Part shown: positions 6,429 to 6,636 of the stretch, in pieces
Layout of the letters: each line of letters starts with the position of its first letter
Position numbering within the stretch: the stretch's first letter is position 1
From: Burkholderiaceae bacterium
GTDB lineage: Bacteria; Pseudomonadota; Gammaproteobacteria; Burkholderiales; Burkholderiaceae_C
Length of the DNA: 6,636 bases
NCBI GenBank assembly: GCA_029864165.1
Contig: JAOTTZ010000106.1
Coordinates: 1 to 6,636 of the forward strand
Reading direction: 5' to 3'
Translations under genes and position numbers: made by a program
The notes under the pieces: generated by a model
Database searches by the model: none
What the model saw: the letters and a program-made list of their open reading frames with translations, nothing else
What the model was told of the DNA's origin: nothing

Positions 6429-6636
6429 CTATACGCCGCTACCACAACGCTTGCCGTCCGGCCAGTTCGTCTGGAACAGAGCTTCGAGCTGCGCGGCCGA
6501 CGCTTTGGTCGTAGCCGGGAACTTGTCTTTGTCGGCGCGGAACTCATATTGCCCCCGCAGTATGGACCCTTGTATTGTGAGCGTTGCAAGAAGGGACCTT
6601 GATGCGTGCTTTCCGGTGGCCGCCGTCGTCGTCTGA
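6429..6636 (-). CDS. Probable C-terminal end of an unidentified protein, cut by the window edge
   Basis: An open frame enters from the right edge on the minus strand and ends at TAG (6431-6429), giving 68 visible residues and no start codon. The last 45 or so look genuinely coding: GQYEFRADKDKFPATTKA followed by SAAQLEALFQTNWPDGKRC and GSGV. They have mostly G/C third positions and sensible amphipathic composition. The first 25 or so residues use AGG, ATA and GGG codons more often and look less convincing. A frameshift near 6555-6580 or a short gene remnant is therefore possible. I do not recognise the family. The overlapping plus-strand frames (6384-6602 and 6451-6636) have arginine/cysteine-rich translations typical of shadows. 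Confidence 0.45.
   Translation of the reverse strand, partial: QTTTAATGKHASRSLLATLTIQGSILRGQYEFRADKDKFPATTKASAAQLEALFQTNWPDGKRCGSGV

Noticed and set aside
6451..6636. 61-codon plus-strand frame ending exactly at the window end
   Set aside because: Its composition is poor and it overlaps the better minus-strand frame. The stop at the last base is likely coincidence.

Overview
The window is GC-rich DNA with a bacterial layout: short spacers and mixed gene orientations. The gene set is a haem-c lipoprotein, an MscS-type channel, GlgX, a YeaE-type aldo/keto reductase and a PEP-CTERM surface protein. It suggests a Gram-negative proteobacterium, most likely a betaproteobacterium (Burkholderiales or Rhodocyclales type). 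The lipobox plus c-type haem protein and the PEP-CTERM sorting tail require an outer-membrane cell plan with an exosortase. The lineage is inference; no rRNA or other marker gene is present.

Layout, left to right. (1) 1-189: a leader with a plausible sigma70-like promoter. (2) 190-723 (+): small mono-haem cytochrome c lipoprotein. (3) 868-1872 (+): MscS-family mechanosensitive channel. (4) 1873-2204: a convergent gap whose main content is a 167-bp, almost fully self-complementary element (1943-2109) with perfect 16-bp ends. It looks like a MITE or fold-back element inserted at a CTAG site. (5) 2205-4358 (-): glycogen debranching enzyme GlgX, complete with all GH13 catalytic residues. (6) 4359-4574: a divergent control region with a perfect 28-bp palindrome (4372-4399) 13 bases upstream of the glgX ATG. 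(7) 4575-5444 (+): aldo/keto reductase of the YeaE (methylglyoxal reductase-like) type with an intact catalytic tetrad. (8) 5445-5626: a spacer with a motif resembling the MITE terminus, followed by a hairpin and a strong Shine-Dalgarno. (9) 5627-6250 (+): PEP-CTERM protein. (10) 6251-6428: no gene seen. (11) 6429-6636 (-): probable C-terminal end of a gene entering from the right edge.

The genes do not form one pathway. GlgX trims branches from glycogen during breakdown. The reductase could remove reactive aldehydes derived from carbohydrate metabolism, and its divergent placement beside glgX makes shared control possible but unproven. The channel and cytochrome are envelope proteins in the same orientation with a 144-base gap, so they may or may not be co-transcribed. 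I see no CRISPR array, tRNA, rRNA, transposase or defence cassette. The two best leads are non-coding: the fold-back element and the perfect palindrome in the glgX leader.
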